Shown here: positions 34,594 through 43,338 of the stretch, piece after piece
How positions within the stretch are numbered: the first letter of the stretch is position 1
How the letters are laid out: each line of letters starts with the position of its first letter
Source: Cohnella terricola
GTDB lineage: Bacteria; Bacillota; Bacilli; Paenibacillales; Paenibacillaceae
Direction of reading: 5' to 3'
NCBI RefSeq assembly: GCF_007786475.1
Contig: NZ_VNJJ01000001.1
Location: 310,001 to 374,000, forward strand
DNA: 64,000 nucleotides
Notes under the pieces: generated by a model
Seen by the model: only the letters and a program-made list of their open reading frames with translations
Database searches by the model: none
Told to the model about the DNA's origin: nothing
Program-made: the position numbers and the translations under genes

Positions 34594-36317
34594 GCGAGTT
34601 GGCTATTTTGTCTCAAGCTATGATTCGGGAGCGCAAGGATATTATTCTTTCGATTTTAGGCGGATTTGTCGCCGGTATTGCTGGTGTAGTCCTCTTCTCT
34701 GCGAGCGGATATCTCATTTCGCAAACGGTGTTTGCACCCCCGCTTTATACGCTGATTGTACTTACTTCGCTGGTCAAGCTGCTTGGTTTGATTCGAGCGG
34801 TGAGCCGTTATGGCGAGCGCTTATATTCGCACAGAGCGACATTCTCTATGCTTAGCCGTTTGCGAACATCCTTTTTTGCTAAGCTTATTCCTTTAACGCC
34901 GGGAGTTTTAAGTAATAGACGAAGCGGGGATCTGCTTGCGAGAATCGTTGGGGATGTAGAGAGTTTGCAGCACTATTTTTTACGCGTTGCGTATCCGCCG
35001 ATCATTGTCGTTATGGTCTTTTTGACGACAATGCTGGCTACCGCCTCCTTTTCTTTCTGGATGGCTTGCTTGTTGCTACTCGGTATGCTGGGGACCGTAT
35101 TGGTTGTGCCGGGAATCGTATTGCTGGGATATCGGAATATCAATGGGCATGTTCGCAAGCAGCGGGCGTTGTTGTCTACGGAAGTAACAGAGGTGTTATA
35201 CGGTTTTCGCGAACTTAAAGTTTATGGTCAGCTTGCGAAGAGGGAGCAGCAACTTCGCCAAGCTTCTGCCGCATTGGCAGCTGAGCAGCAGCGAGCGGCC
35301 GGACAACTGCTACGTGGACAATCGATGCATGCCTTTGTCACCTATCTGATTTCCTGGGGGGTGTTGGCACTTGGTGCTTATCTGATATCGGATGGAACGC
35401 TAGCTGGCGTATATCTGGCTATGCTTGTCATGGCCTCATTAACTGTATTTGATGAAGCATCGGCTATGGCCACGTTGCCAGCATATAAGCAAGATAGTGA
35501 ACATGCAGCCAAGCGGCTGACGGAAGCCGTATTAACGCCTACCATGCAGCCAGTGAAGCCAAGTCGTACATTAAATACTGACCATGCCGTTTCTATTGAG
35601 TTATCCGGCGTTTCCTTTCAATATGAAGGGGAGTGGAGGCCGGCGTTGAAGAACTTTTCGTTGCAAATTCCACCAGGATTCAAAACGGCGATTGTCGGAC
35701 CTAGCGGCTCAGGAAAGTCCACGCTGATTGAGTTGTTGCTCAAGCTGCGTACGCCGACGGCCGGGGATTTGCGACTGAACGGCATATCGGTACAAGAGCT
35801 GGAGGAGTCGAGCATTTGGAAAACGGCGAATGTCGTGCTGCAGCAAAGCCATTTTTTCCGGGGAACGATCCGGGATAACTTGGTCATGGATGGTGAGGAC
35901 CATTCTGACGGCGACCTGTTGGATATCCTCGCTAAAGTGCAATTGCCGACCACTTCATTAACGGACCCCGTGTACGAAAAGGGAGAAAATTTATCGGATG
36001 GCGAAAAACAGCGCTTGGCCCTGGCCCGGGCCATGCTTCGCAATGGAAAGCTATGGCTGCTGGATGAGCCGACGTCTTCACTGGACTATGTGACAGAGCA
36101 ACGTGTTTTGACACACCTATACGAACAGGCATCCGAAGATACGCTTCTGCTAATCTGTCATCGGCTTAATGGCTTGGAAGGAATGGACAGAATTGTAGTC
36201 GTGGAGCAAGGAAGAGTGATCGAATCGGGATCGTATTCAGAGTTGATGGAGCAAAAAGGCTATTTTTATAAGATGAAACAAGTTGAGTTACAATTAATCG
36301 GCGAAACGGGGGATTAA
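34590..36317 (+). CDS. cydC: Thiol reductant ABC exporter subunit CydC
   Basis: The 575-residue half-transporter has six helices with the CydC-type segment SRYGERLYSHRATFSMLSRLR and an ATPase with GPSGSGKSTL, NLSDGEKQRLALARAML, LWLLDEPTSSLD and LLICHRLNG. Its signature has LSDGE instead of the usual LSGGE, a mild departure. The start overlaps the cydD stop in an ATGA. It completes the heterodimeric CydDC exporter. Confidence 0.93.
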   Translation: MSELAILSQAMIRERKDIILSILGGFVAGIAGVVLFSASGYLISQTVFAPPLYTLIVLTSLVKLLGLIRAVSRYGERLYSHRATFSMLSRLRTSFFAKLIPLTPGVLSNRRSGDLLARIVGDVESLQHYFLRVAYPPIIVVMVFLTTMLATASFSFWMACLLLLGMLGTVLVVPGIVLLGYRNINGHVRKQRALLSTEVTEVLYGFRELKVYGQLAKREQQLRQASAALAAEQQRAAGQLLRGQSMHAFVTYLISWGVLALGAYLISDGTLAGVYLAMLVMASLTVFDEASAMATLPAYKQDSEHAAKRLTEAVLTPTMQPVKPSRTLNTDHAVSIELSGVSFQYEGEWRPALKNFSLQIPPGFKTAIVGPSGSGKSTLIELLLKLRTPTAGDLRLNGISVQELEESSIWKTANVVLQQSHFFRGTIRDNLVMDGEDHSDGDLLDILAKVQLPTTSLTDPVYEKGENLSDGEKQRLALARAMLRNGKLWLLDEPTSSLDYVTEQRVLTHLYEQASEDTLLLICHRLNGLEGMDRIVVVEQGRVIESGSYSELMEQKGYFYKMKQVELQLIGETGD

Positions 36318-36459
36318 AAAGATCTATAATATGTCATTGACACTGAATGGTCATATTTTTCGAGGAAAATAGCCACTTCGGGCCATTCGACTAGACACAT
36401 AAAACGCGATAATAGCAACAGGCATAGGGTTTAAGGTTCCATAAAGGGGTTGTGGAGCG

Positions 36460-37149
36460 GTGAGCCAAATCAACAGAGTGTTGCTTGCAGAACCATCGCA
36501 AGAGCATAGAGAGCGGATCAAGTACCTGCTGGAGCTGGATCCGATATTTGAGGTCGTAGCGGAAACTGACTGCGGAAGGGATGCGATATCTCTCACCGAT
36601 TCATTAAAGCCGGAGCTTGCGCTTGTTGCGGTTGAATTACACGATATGAAGGGTACACAGACCATTCAAGAAATGAAAAAGATGAATCCCCAAATGTTAG
36701 TCGTATTGCAAGCGGAAAGCGCTGACGTTGAGTATTTTTTTGAAGCCCTGAAAAGCGGGGCGCAGGGTTACTTGTTCAAGTCGCTGCACCCAGCTTCCTT
36801 TCACGAGTATCTGAGATCGCTCTTGATCGAGGATGCGACTCTGCCGAGAGAGCTTGGATATCAAATTTTAAAGCAATTTGTTACCGAGAATATCCCACAT
36901 GGCGAAGAGCCCCTTCTTAGTGTAATGGAAACGGCAGTATTAAGATATCTGTGTAGAGGATTCAACATTGAAGAAATCGCCGATCGCTTAGTAATACCGG
37001 ATAATGCAGTGAAGCTCATACTGAATGACATTCTTTTTAAGTTGAAATTAAAGAGTCGTACTGAGCTGGTCACTTATGCGTCTGACAAAGGAATTTTTAT
37101 GTCTAAGGCAAGCTCGAAAAAAAGAAATAGGAGCGTTTGGATCAAATGA
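36460..37149 (+). CDS. NarL/LuxR-type response regulator with a degenerate receiver
   Basis: The 229-residue protein has a receiver-like N-terminal half (RVLLAEPSQEHRERIKYLL) and a LuxR-type helix-turn-helix (AVLRYLCRGFNIEEIADRLVIPDNAVKLILNDILFKLKLKSR). The position that holds the phosphorylated aspartate in NarL proteins is alanine (A57 in LALVAVELHDMKG), and the acidic pair is reduced to one glutamate (E11). The receiver lysine in GYLFKSL is kept. It probably works without phosphorylation. The start is GTG 36460 after TGGAGC. It follows the cyd operon by about 140 bases and overlaps the DUF420 gene in an ATGA. Confidence 0.8.
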   Translation: MSQINRVLLAEPSQEHRERIKYLLELDPIFEVVAETDCGRDAISLTDSLKPELALVAVELHDMKGTQTIQEMKKMNPQMLVVLQAESADVEYFFEALKSGAQGYLFKSLHPASFHEYLRSLLIEDATLPRELGYQILKQFVTENIPHGEEPLLSVMETAVLRYLCRGFNIEEIADRLVIPDNAVKLILNDILFKLKLKSRTELVTYASDKGIFMSKASSKKRNRSVWIK

Positions 37150-37694
37150 ACTCAAATGATCAACCAGCCAATAATAAAAGTTATACGATTCCTATAATTG
37201 TAACGTCCTTGATTATAAATTTTGTTATACTTCTTTTGTTTTTTTCACCGATTGGATACAAAGGAAGTATCAAATTTGATTTAATCATCTTCCCGAGAAT
37301 AAATGGAGTTTTAAATGGCTTTACGTTTATATTTTTGCTATCGAGCTTAATTGCAATTTTGAGAAAAAACATTGAGGTGCACAAAGGTTTCATTCTTGCT
37401 TCCTTTACCTCGACATTATTATTTCTGGTTTCTTATTTAACATTTCACTACATGTCCTCAGAAACAGCGGCATTTGGCGGCCAAGGTATTATCAGACCCA
37501 TTTATTTTTTTATTTTAATTTCGCACAGCATCCTTGCCGCAATAATCGTACCGCTAGCCCTATTCACACTTGTTTGGGGATGGACGAATCAAATTCAAAA
37601 GCATCGGCGCATTGCTCGATGGACAATGCCTATTTGGCTTTATGTCAGTTTTACTGGAGTAGTCGTGTTTTTAATGATGGAACCCTATTACTGA
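37146..37694 (+). CDS. DUF420 family membrane protein (CtaM-like)
   Basis: The 182-residue protein has five membrane helices and the DUF420 pattern: FPRINGVLNGFTFIFLL, IEVHKGFILASFTSTLLFLVSYLTFHY and the final HRRIARWTMPIWLYVSFTGVVVF. Conserved histidines in these helices suggest heme binding. The S. aureus member CtaM is needed to assemble heme-copper oxidases. ATG 37146 overlaps the regulator stop, so the two genes are probably coupled. Its place behind a cytochrome bd operon and a one-gene regulator supports a role in respiration. A strong terminator follows. Confidence 0.85.
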   Translation: MNSNDQPANNKSYTIPIIVTSLIINFVILLLFFSPIGYKGSIKFDLIIFPRINGVLNGFTFIFLLSSLIAILRKNIEVHKGFILASFTSTLLFLVSYLTFHYMSSETAAFGGQGIIRPIYFFILISHSILAAIIVPLALFTLVWGWTNQIQKHRRIARWTMPIWLYVSFTGVVVFLMMEPYY

Positions 37695-37700
37695 ACAAAA

Positions 37701-37736
37701 AAAAGCCCATGAGATCGTGGGCTTTTTTTCTTTTTT
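37701..37736 (+). terminator. Terminator after the DUF420 gene
   Basis: AAGCCCAT and GTGGGCTT form an eight-base stem with a short loop, preceded by A residues and followed by a long T-run. Confidence 0.9.
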
Positions 37737-37750
37737 AAAGTTGACTGCTC

Positions 37751-37765
37751 TAACGGGAACGATAG
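37751..37765 (+). repeat. TAACGGG boundary motif, copy A
   Basis: TAACGGGAACGATAG is the first of six related motifs (consensus TAACGGGNANGATAG) that lie in every gap of the 37.7-41.4 kb accessory block. This one precedes the GNAT gene. Confidence 0.6.
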
Positions 37766-37944
37766 TCTGGAGCTGCTCGAAAAGGAAAATAAAAAAATGT
37801 TAAGATAGATTAAAAAGCTCTGATCGTAAATAATGGTTGTAATATGGTGATATTAATCCCCATCCAGAAACCACTATAAAGCCAGGGGAAGAATGACTTA
37901 TTACAAGACCTTTGAGAGGAAACTTAAATTTAGGAGTGATTTAA

Positions 37945-38484
37945 ATGATTAAAGATAATAACATTTACATTAGGCCGTTAAACATAGAGGATTCACTAGA
38001 AATACTTAGATTAGAAACAGAGAATCGTGAATTTTTTGAGATGTTTTCAATGACTCGTAGTAATGATTTTTATACGATGGAAAATCAAATTAAGAGAATA
38101 ACTAAAAATCAAGAAAGCATGCTTAAAGACCAAGAATACAACTTTGGAATCTTTACCAATAATATTGATAAATTAATTGGTACCATTAACCTGTTTCAAG
38201 TTATTCGTGGCTCCCTTCAAAATGCTTTCATTGGTTATTTTTTGGATAAGAGTAGTAATGGTAAGGGGTACGCAACAGAGTCAGTAAAATTAGTTGTCGA
38301 TTATGCATTCAATGAATTGATGTTACATCGGATAGAAGCTGGTGTAATGCTTCATAATATTGCATCCATGCGAGTGTTGGAGAAAGCCGGGTTTCATAAA
38401 GAAGGGATTGCACAAAAAAATGTGAAGATTAATGGGATATGGGAAGATCATCAAGTATTAGCTATAATTAATCCTCATGACTAA
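37945..38484 (+). CDS. GNAT family N-acetyltransferase (RimJ/RimL-like)
   Basis: The 179-residue protein has the GNAT order seen in RimJ/RimL/YdaF enzymes: IYIRPLNIEDSLEILRL at the start, IGYFLDKSSNGKGYATESVKLVVDYAF as the acetyl-CoA-binding motif A, and HRIEAGVMLHNIASMRVLEKAGFHKEG. It would acetylate an amine on a protein N-terminus or small molecule. TAGGAGTGAT precedes the ATG. The gene is AT-rich and bounded by TAACGGG motifs on both sides, as if brought in as a unit. The substrate is unknown. Confidence 0.9.
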   Translation: MIKDNNIYIRPLNIEDSLEILRLETENREFFEMFSMTRSNDFYTMENQIKRITKNQESMLKDQEYNFGIFTNNIDKLIGTINLFQVIRGSLQNAFIGYFLDKSSNGKGYATESVKLVVDYAFNELMLHRIEAGVMLHNIASMRVLEKAGFHKEGIAQKNVKINGIWEDHQVLAIINPHD

Positions 38485-38497
38485 TGCAAAATTCAGC

Positions 38498-38513
38498 TAA
38501 CGGAAAACGATAG
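38498..38513 (+). repeat. TAACGGG boundary motif, copy B1
   Basis: TAACGGAAAACGATAG lies 14 bases after the GNAT stop. TTCAGCTA just before or in it and TAGCTGAA at 38571-38578 form the ends of an inverted repeat of about 88 bases. That repeat encloses a GGGGCTTGC/GCAGCTCC hairpin with a T-run (38517-38546), so the element may also terminate the GNAT transcript. Confidence 0.6.
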
Positions 38514-38557
38514 TTAAGGGGCTTGCTTCGATGCAGCTCCTTTTTTGTTTATTGAAG

Positions 38558-38572
38558 TAACGGGCAGGATAG
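38558..38572 (+). repeat. TAACGGG boundary motif, copy B2
   Basis: TAACGGGCAGGATAG is the right-hand partner of copy B1, on the other side of the internal terminator-like hairpin. The DUF4304 gene follows after a TATAAT box near 38599. Confidence 0.6.
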
Positions 38573-38628
38573 CTGAACAAATCGACCGTTGTTTTGTATA
38601 ATTTGTTTAGTATGAAAGGTGTGTGTAA

Positions 38629-39219
38629 ATGACTATTCATTATAGCGAACAACTAAATGAGATGATTTCAAATTTATTCGAGCCTAAATTGCAAGAACTT
38701 GGATTTAAGCGTTCAAAAAACACCTTCTCTAGAAAAGTAAATGGTATCCGTCAGGTGTGCCAAATACAAAAAAGCCGAAATAACAGCAACATATTCGTAT
38801 CGTTCAGTGTTGGAGTGGGTGTCTACCATCCCGACTTTGCAAAATCACAAGGAAAGCATTTGAAATTTGATCCCATGTTGATTAGCGTACCATTGGCTAA
38901 CCTAGTAGAAAACGCATTGCAGAAAAAAACCTATCTTAATTGGTATAGAATGGGGGATATCCCTGGGTTTGCACCTTATGGTGGCCTATCAGAAGATACG
39001 TTTGATCTGGATGATCCATTTACGAGATACGACCGAATATGGAAAGACCCGAATAAATTGGCTTATATACTAAATCAGGATATAAATCTATGTATCATTC
39101 CATTTTTTGAGTCTACCGATACAGAAGCTAAAGTTGTGAATTTCGTAATGGCTAACCAGTACTATAATTTTTTAAGTGAGCTTGGACGGCTATTTATTGA
39201 CGAAAAATCGGATTTTTGA
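38629..39219 (+). CDS. DUF4304 domain protein
   Basis: The 196-residue protein matches the DUF4304 style: LFEPKLQELGFKRSKNTFSRKVNGIRQVCQIQKSRNNSNIFVSFSVGVGVYHP, followed by a WYRMGDIPGF segment and an acidic end. No membrane helix, signal or catalytic motif is visible. Members are often lone genes in variable regions, and their function is unknown. AAAGGTGTG stands before the ATG. It is bounded by motif copies B2 and C. Confidence 0.8.
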   Translation: MTIHYSEQLNEMISNLFEPKLQELGFKRSKNTFSRKVNGIRQVCQIQKSRNNSNIFVSFSVGVGVYHPDFAKSQGKHLKFDPMLISVPLANLVENALQKKTYLNWYRMGDIPGFAPYGGLSEDTFDLDDPFTRYDRIWKDPNKLAYILNQDINLCIIPFFESTDTEAKVVNFVMANQYYNFLSELGRLFIDEKSDF

Positions 39220-39235
39220 TAATTCTGTGTTGTGC

Positions 39236-39250
39236 TAACGGGTAAGATAG
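39236..39250 (+). repeat. TAACGGG boundary motif, copy C
   Basis: TAACGGGTAAGATAG lies 17 bases after the DUF4304 stop, continuing the one-motif-per-gap pattern. Confidence 0.6.
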
Positions 39251-39311
39251 CGTAACCAAATCAGGTCGCTGATATGAATGATCAAGTCTATTGGATGCGT
39301 TACTCCAGATG

Positions 39312-39672
39312 CTAAATGTTCTTTGGCTTTTTCGAGGGACAACATTTTGCAAAGTAGGTCGGGCTCATATGAGCCTGACTGCCGGTACATACGTAGACTT
39401 CTTTGCCGTTATAAGTAAGTTTTCGAAGTGGCTGGGTAGAGAAGAAGGATAAACTCCAGAAAAAACTGTTTTTGCAACTGCTTCTGGGTCTCCCATTCAA
39501 TTTCTTGACCGGGTAGGTAATTGTGCACGTCTCGAAGCCAAGTTTCAAAGCGGTGCATGATCTCGGTATACGGACCGTCTCCGTTTTTGATGCTTCCTTT
39601 GGTGGGATATGCAATGCCGAGCGAGTCTGACCACTTCAGATTGCCGTTTCTTCTGGCGTATGAGAATAATGT
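39312..39672 (-). pseudogene. Broken, truncated gene of unknown family
   Basis: On the minus strand, a frame reading LFSYARRNGNLKWSDSLGIA and on through HRFETWLRDVHNYLPGQEIE stops at a TAA near 39408. A second frame ending YFAKCCPSKKPKNI runs from there to a TAG at 39312. Both halves look coding in composition, so a frameshift probably splits one gene. The 5' end is cut at about 39672, right where motif copy D begins. I do not recognise the family. The rest of the 678-base gap (39220-39897) holds motifs C and D and a short remnant frame ending near 39840. Confidence 0.55.
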
Positions 39673-39680
39673 ACTTAAAC

Positions 39681-39699
39681 TAACGGGCAGGATTTATAG
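39681..39699 (+). repeat. TAACGGG boundary motif, copy D (longer form)
   Basis: TAACGGGCAGGAT is followed by TTATAG, a variant with a few extra bases. It coincides with the truncated 5' end of the broken gene to its left. Confidence 0.5.
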
Positions 39700-39897
39700 C
39701 TATTTCACGAATATTTTAATAATGGAAGTGAGTAATTTGGTCATTAGAATGTATGCAACCGGACCGGTTTAAAGGTAGACGATATCAAAGAAGGACTACT
39801 TGTAAAGCTAGATAAAAATGTATTAGTCATGATGGATTGAAACCATGGAAATACTCAGTTCTTTTAACATTAAATAAACTATTAGCGAGGGTGCAAG

Positions 39898-41118
39898 ATG
39901 AATATATTCGATGAAATCAGTGAATTGCTGCGAGTGGTAAAGGTCGGTCCTAATCCGAAAGATGGAACAGGGTACCAAGGACATTTGCGCACTTTGGACG
40001 GGAAGAACCTGTACTTTTCAGGCCAAGATATTATTACTTTCGAGACGATTTCAGAAAAAATATGGAAAGGTAATAACGATTTATTTGAAACAGTGACACT
40101 TAAGGCTGTAAAGGATCAGATAATAAAACTATTGCAGAAACAAGTCTTTGACGGCAATCATATTACTCAAGCGGAAACAGATCAATTTATTCCAACTTTA
40201 ATTTCAATGCCGATTCAAGCGTGGGAAGTTTTTCGTCCACTCTATGGCGCTAATTTACCACCTAATGCGAATCCTTTAGCATTAGGACCTTTCACAATTT
40301 ATCATGCTGAACACCATAAAGCGAACATTTTAGCAAAGTACCCTCATGGCAATATGATATATGACTTAGAACTTGAACACATGGATACTATGTTGATTAT
40401 GAATGTGATGATCAACGCCCGAGAAAATAACAGAGCGAATGAATTGAGTGACAATAAATTCCGTCAATTCGACAATATTATTAGGTATATGCTAGGCCCT
40501 ACTCATCAACACGATGTAGCGGTTAATAATTTTAATTCTTGGGCAGTTACTCAATCACTTATTTTCTCTGCCGAACAAGCTGCAAGCAGTTCATCTGCAA
40601 CAGGCTCTATTCAAAGCGTTCAGATAACAGACCAATTCTTTCAAGATTCTAAAAACGGAAACCTCTGGATTTGGAACAAATTGAACTCCGGTAAATTAAC
40701 CGATCTCGAAAAACGTATTTTCGCTGCTGTCAACTGGATTGGTAAAGGTGCAAAAGAAAAAGAACCAGCGAATAGCTTCGTTCAATATATTTTTGCTTTG
40801 GAATCGCTGTTTACATTCCAAAAGAAAGGTGTCCTAGTTTCCCCCTCTATCGCTAATCAACTATCAGAATTTACTGCGTTCATCCTCGGCAATGACCTTG
40901 ATTCACGTAAAAGATATTTAAAAACTGTTAAAGATTTATATGGTAAACGTTCTGCTGTAGCTCACGGAGGATCACAAGTAATCTTAAAAGATGAAGTTGT
41001 TGAGGCATACGAAATTGTGAAAAATCTTGTTGTAACTTTAATTACGCAGCCAGATTTACAGATTCTAAAGTCTGTGGATGAGTTGCAACAATGGGTAGAT
41101 AATAAAAAATACTCTTAA
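39898..41118 (+). CDS. Apea-type HEPN domain protein
   Basis: This 406-residue soluble protein has an uncharacterised N-terminal half and a C-terminal all-helical domain. That domain has the Apea-HEPN layout: AVNWIGKGAKEKEPANSFVQYIFALESLF, then LYGKRSAVAHGG, which contains the HEPN ribonuclease motif R-x4-H (R351, H356). HEPN proteins are often RNases in toxin-antitoxin, abortive-infection and other defence systems. No antitoxin gene such as MNT is adjacent. GCGAGGGTGCAAG precedes the ATG. The gene is AT-rich and flanked by TAACGGG motifs, supporting an accessory, possibly defensive, origin. Confidence 0.75.
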   Translation: MNIFDEISELLRVVKVGPNPKDGTGYQGHLRTLDGKNLYFSGQDIITFETISEKIWKGNNDLFETVTLKAVKDQIIKLLQKQVFDGNHITQAETDQFIPTLISMPIQAWEVFRPLYGANLPPNANPLALGPFTIYHAEHHKANILAKYPHGNMIYDLELEHMDTMLIMNVMINARENNRANELSDNKFRQFDNIIRYMLGPTHQHDVAVNNFNSWAVTQSLIFSAEQAASSSSATGSIQSVQITDQFFQDSKNGNLWIWNKLNSGKLTDLEKRIFAAVNWIGKGAKEKEPANSFVQYIFALESLFTFQKKGVLVSPSIANQLSEFTAFILGNDLDSRKRYLKTVKDLYGKRSAVAHGGSQVILKDEVVEAYEIVKNLVVTLITQPDLQILKSVDELQQWVDNKKYS

Positions 41119-41598
41119 AGACCTCATCGACTGGCGATAACAATAACATTATTTCTGGGCTTAATAGTCCGTAAATCAGAAGAAAATATCACAAGTTAGA
41201 CACAATCGCATGAAGTACACCCAGTAAAGTTGACATTGGAAACACATCATGCATTTAACTGATAAAACTATAGGGAATGCACATCAATTTCGTATAAGCT
41301 TTTTTGTTTATTCCCGTATGAACAAACAATACAGCAAAGTTGAAAACTTAGGTAAGCTCATCGAATTTCGCTGAACTTACGGGTACGATAGTTGAACAAA
41401 GCAGTTACTACTTACTAAGTCCAAAACTGAAACTGCCCGCGAAGAACAGATTCAAGTGAATCATGCAGAGGGAGGGATTGTTTCAGAAGTGTGGATATAA
41501 ACCCGCGAATGCTGGCAATTTGCGTTCCGCCGATGGTTGTCCGAAAGCAACCGGAGCTAATGTACAGACGGCGCGGTATATGTTATCTTTCTGTACGC
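41119..41598. other. 480-base gap after the HEPN gene
   Basis: The stretch carries one TAACGGG motif (copy E, 41377-41391) and a small hairpin at 41534-41551 (GGTTGT with GCAACC). From about 41510 the base composition returns to that of the flanking GC-richer chromosome. No gene is visible. Confidence 0.5.
41377..41391 (+). repeat. TAACGGG boundary motif, copy E
   Basis: TTACGGGTACGATAG, followed by TTGAACAAA as in copy B2, is the last of the series and marks the right side of the AT-rich block. Confidence 0.55.
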
Positions 41599-43338
41599 TC
41601 AGCAGGGCAACATGATCTCAATCTTCGTGCCTTGCCCCAATTTGGAATGCACTTGAATTTCTCCTCCGTGCGCTTCCACGATCGTTTTGGCAATGCTCAT
41701 CCCAAGCCCGGAGCCAGCCGTCGATTCTTCCGTATTCGTTCCCCGGTAGTAGCGGTTGAACAAATGATGCAGCGTCTCCTCGTCCATCCCTCTGCCATTA
41801 TCAATGACTCGTATGCACGCCTTGTCTTTTACCCTGCCGATTGAGACGGTGACGACCACACCCGGCGAATTATGCTTTACGGCGTTGGTTAGCAAGTTGT
41901 CCATCAACCTCAGCAACCAAGTCTCATCTGCCAATAATCGTACGGGACTCTCGTCTCCAACGTAGAGAAACTGATATTCCGACATCGTGGCGTCGTTGAC
42001 ATACTTCAGCACCGAGCGGCGCACCAGCTCATCCAAATCGATCTCCCGAAGATTCATGATGGAATCGCCCTGTTTGAGTTGATGAATCATAGAAAAGTCG
42101 GAGATCAGTTCCAGCATATAATCTCCCTTCTCCCGAATCGTCGAACCCATGAGCCGCATCTCCTCGTGGCTCCATTGCTCAGGCAAGCTCTCCAGCATAT
42201 ACCCGTAGCCTTGAATTGTAGCCAGGGGCGTGCGGAGATCGTGGGAGATCCCAGACATCCACTCTGCTTGCGCCTTTTCCAGCCTCTCGCGTTCCTTCTC
42301 GGTTTGCGCCAGTTGGTGCGTCATCTGATAGAAGGATTCAATTACTTCCTTATAGAGCTTGTATCTGGATCGCATCGCGCCGTTACGGCGGAACACCCTG
42401 CGCATGTCCTTTGCGGTAAGCACTTCGTTATATTGCCCTTTGCGCATGCGTTCAAACCAGCCTGAGAACAGAATCAGCGGCTGACCGTAGCGGTAGCCGT
42501 GCCAGATTGAGATGGGCACAATCAAGAGCAAGATTAGACCTGCGGTCCAGACGAGCCCTCGCGTTGCTGAATCAAGCACAGGATGCTTCAGAGAACCTCC
42601 CGCCGCGTTGGGTGTATAGAGGATCCAGGTCATTCCGCTAGACTCGTCCCGATGGACGACAATCGTCGTGTCATAGTTATCGGGAGATTGCTGGATAGCC
42701 AAAATATCCAGCGGACGATACGCCCGCTGCATGTAATCTTCATCGCCGATGCCTTGGACGGGAAGACCTGAGGGGTCGATCACTTGCAGATAGCTGCCTG
42801 TCTCACGCAGTTGACGGTCCAACATGGAAACCGCTTCGCTGCGCACGACTCCCTGATGCCCGTAGGCGTCGAACCATTCCATGAGCTGGTCAAGTTCAGG
42901 ACTATGGTAGCCCAGCATGAACAGAAGCGTCTTATTGAAAGCAAAATTCAGCTGAGTGTGTACGGCATACGTCCCAAGCGTCCGTGTCTCTTGAATATAG
43001 AGCAGCTCAGCGATGGAGTAGGAGGACGGCACCGATTGTTGGGAAGTCGTATTGACGGCGTAGATTACCTTTCCATCGGCATCGACAACCTGCAGCCACA
43101 TGCCTTTCTCCTCGATGAGCTTGTTCCACTCGCGGGAAATCTGAATCGTCCCGTCTTTGGTATGCGCTTCTTGTGCGATCATTTGCAGCGCGCCAACCGG
43201 AAAGTTCCGGCGTATCTCATTATTCTGCATGTTCTGGAAAACCAGGACGCAGGCAACCAGGGTAATGGCCACAAGCAGCAGGGCATAGAATATTAATTGA
43301 TACGTGAAGTGGAAGGTCATGCGATGTTGTATTTTCAT
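41599..43338 (-). CDS. Sensor histidine kinase
   Basis: This 579-residue kinase starts MKIQHRMTFHFTYQLIFYA at 43338 after AAGGAG; the frame further upstream lies inside the regulator gene. Helices at about residues 12-34 and 260-280 enclose a sensor of about 220 residues. After a linker come HisKA with H366 in ISHDLRTPLATIQGY and an ATPase domain with NLLTNAVKHN, DNGRGMDEE and GSGLGMSIAKTI. It overlaps the regulator by four bases. The last 30 codons are closely copied by the relic at 20593-20690. It likely senses an envelope-active compound, as RND pumps lie near both copies. Confidence 0.92.
   Translation of the reverse strand: MKIQHRMTFHFTYQLIFYALLLVAITLVACVLVFQNMQNNEIRRNFPVGALQMIAQEAHTKDGTIQISREWNKLIEEKGMWLQVVDADGKVIYAVNTTSQQSVPSSYSIAELLYIQETRTLGTYAVHTQLNFAFNKTLLFMLGYHSPELDQLMEWFDAYGHQGVVRSEAVSMLDRQLRETGSYLQVIDPSGLPVQGIGDEDYMQRAYRPLDILAIQQSPDNYDTTIVVHRDESSGMTWILYTPNAAGGSLKHPVLDSATRGLVWTAGLILLLIVPISIWHGYRYGQPLILFSGWFERMRKGQYNEVLTAKDMRRVFRRNGAMRSRYKLYKEVIESFYQMTHQLAQTEKERERLEKAQAEWMSGISHDLRTPLATIQGYGYMLESLPEQWSHEEMRLMGSTIREKGDYMLELISDFSMIHQLKQGDSIMNLREIDLDELVRRSVLKYVNDATMSEYQFLYVGDESPVRLLADETWLLRLMDNLLTNAVKHNSPGVVVTVSIGRVKDKACIRVIDNGRGMDEETLHHLFNRYYRGTNTEESTAGSGLGMSIAKTIVEAHGGEIQVHSKLGQGTKIEIMLPC

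Noticed and set aside
37751..41391. A classical integron cassette array
   Set aside because: The TAACGGG motifs do not show the paired attC core sites, and no integron integrase is present. I report the block as cassette-like only.
41534..41551. A hairpin downstream of the histidine kinase as a terminator
   Set aside because: The six-base stem is short and has no T-run in either direction.
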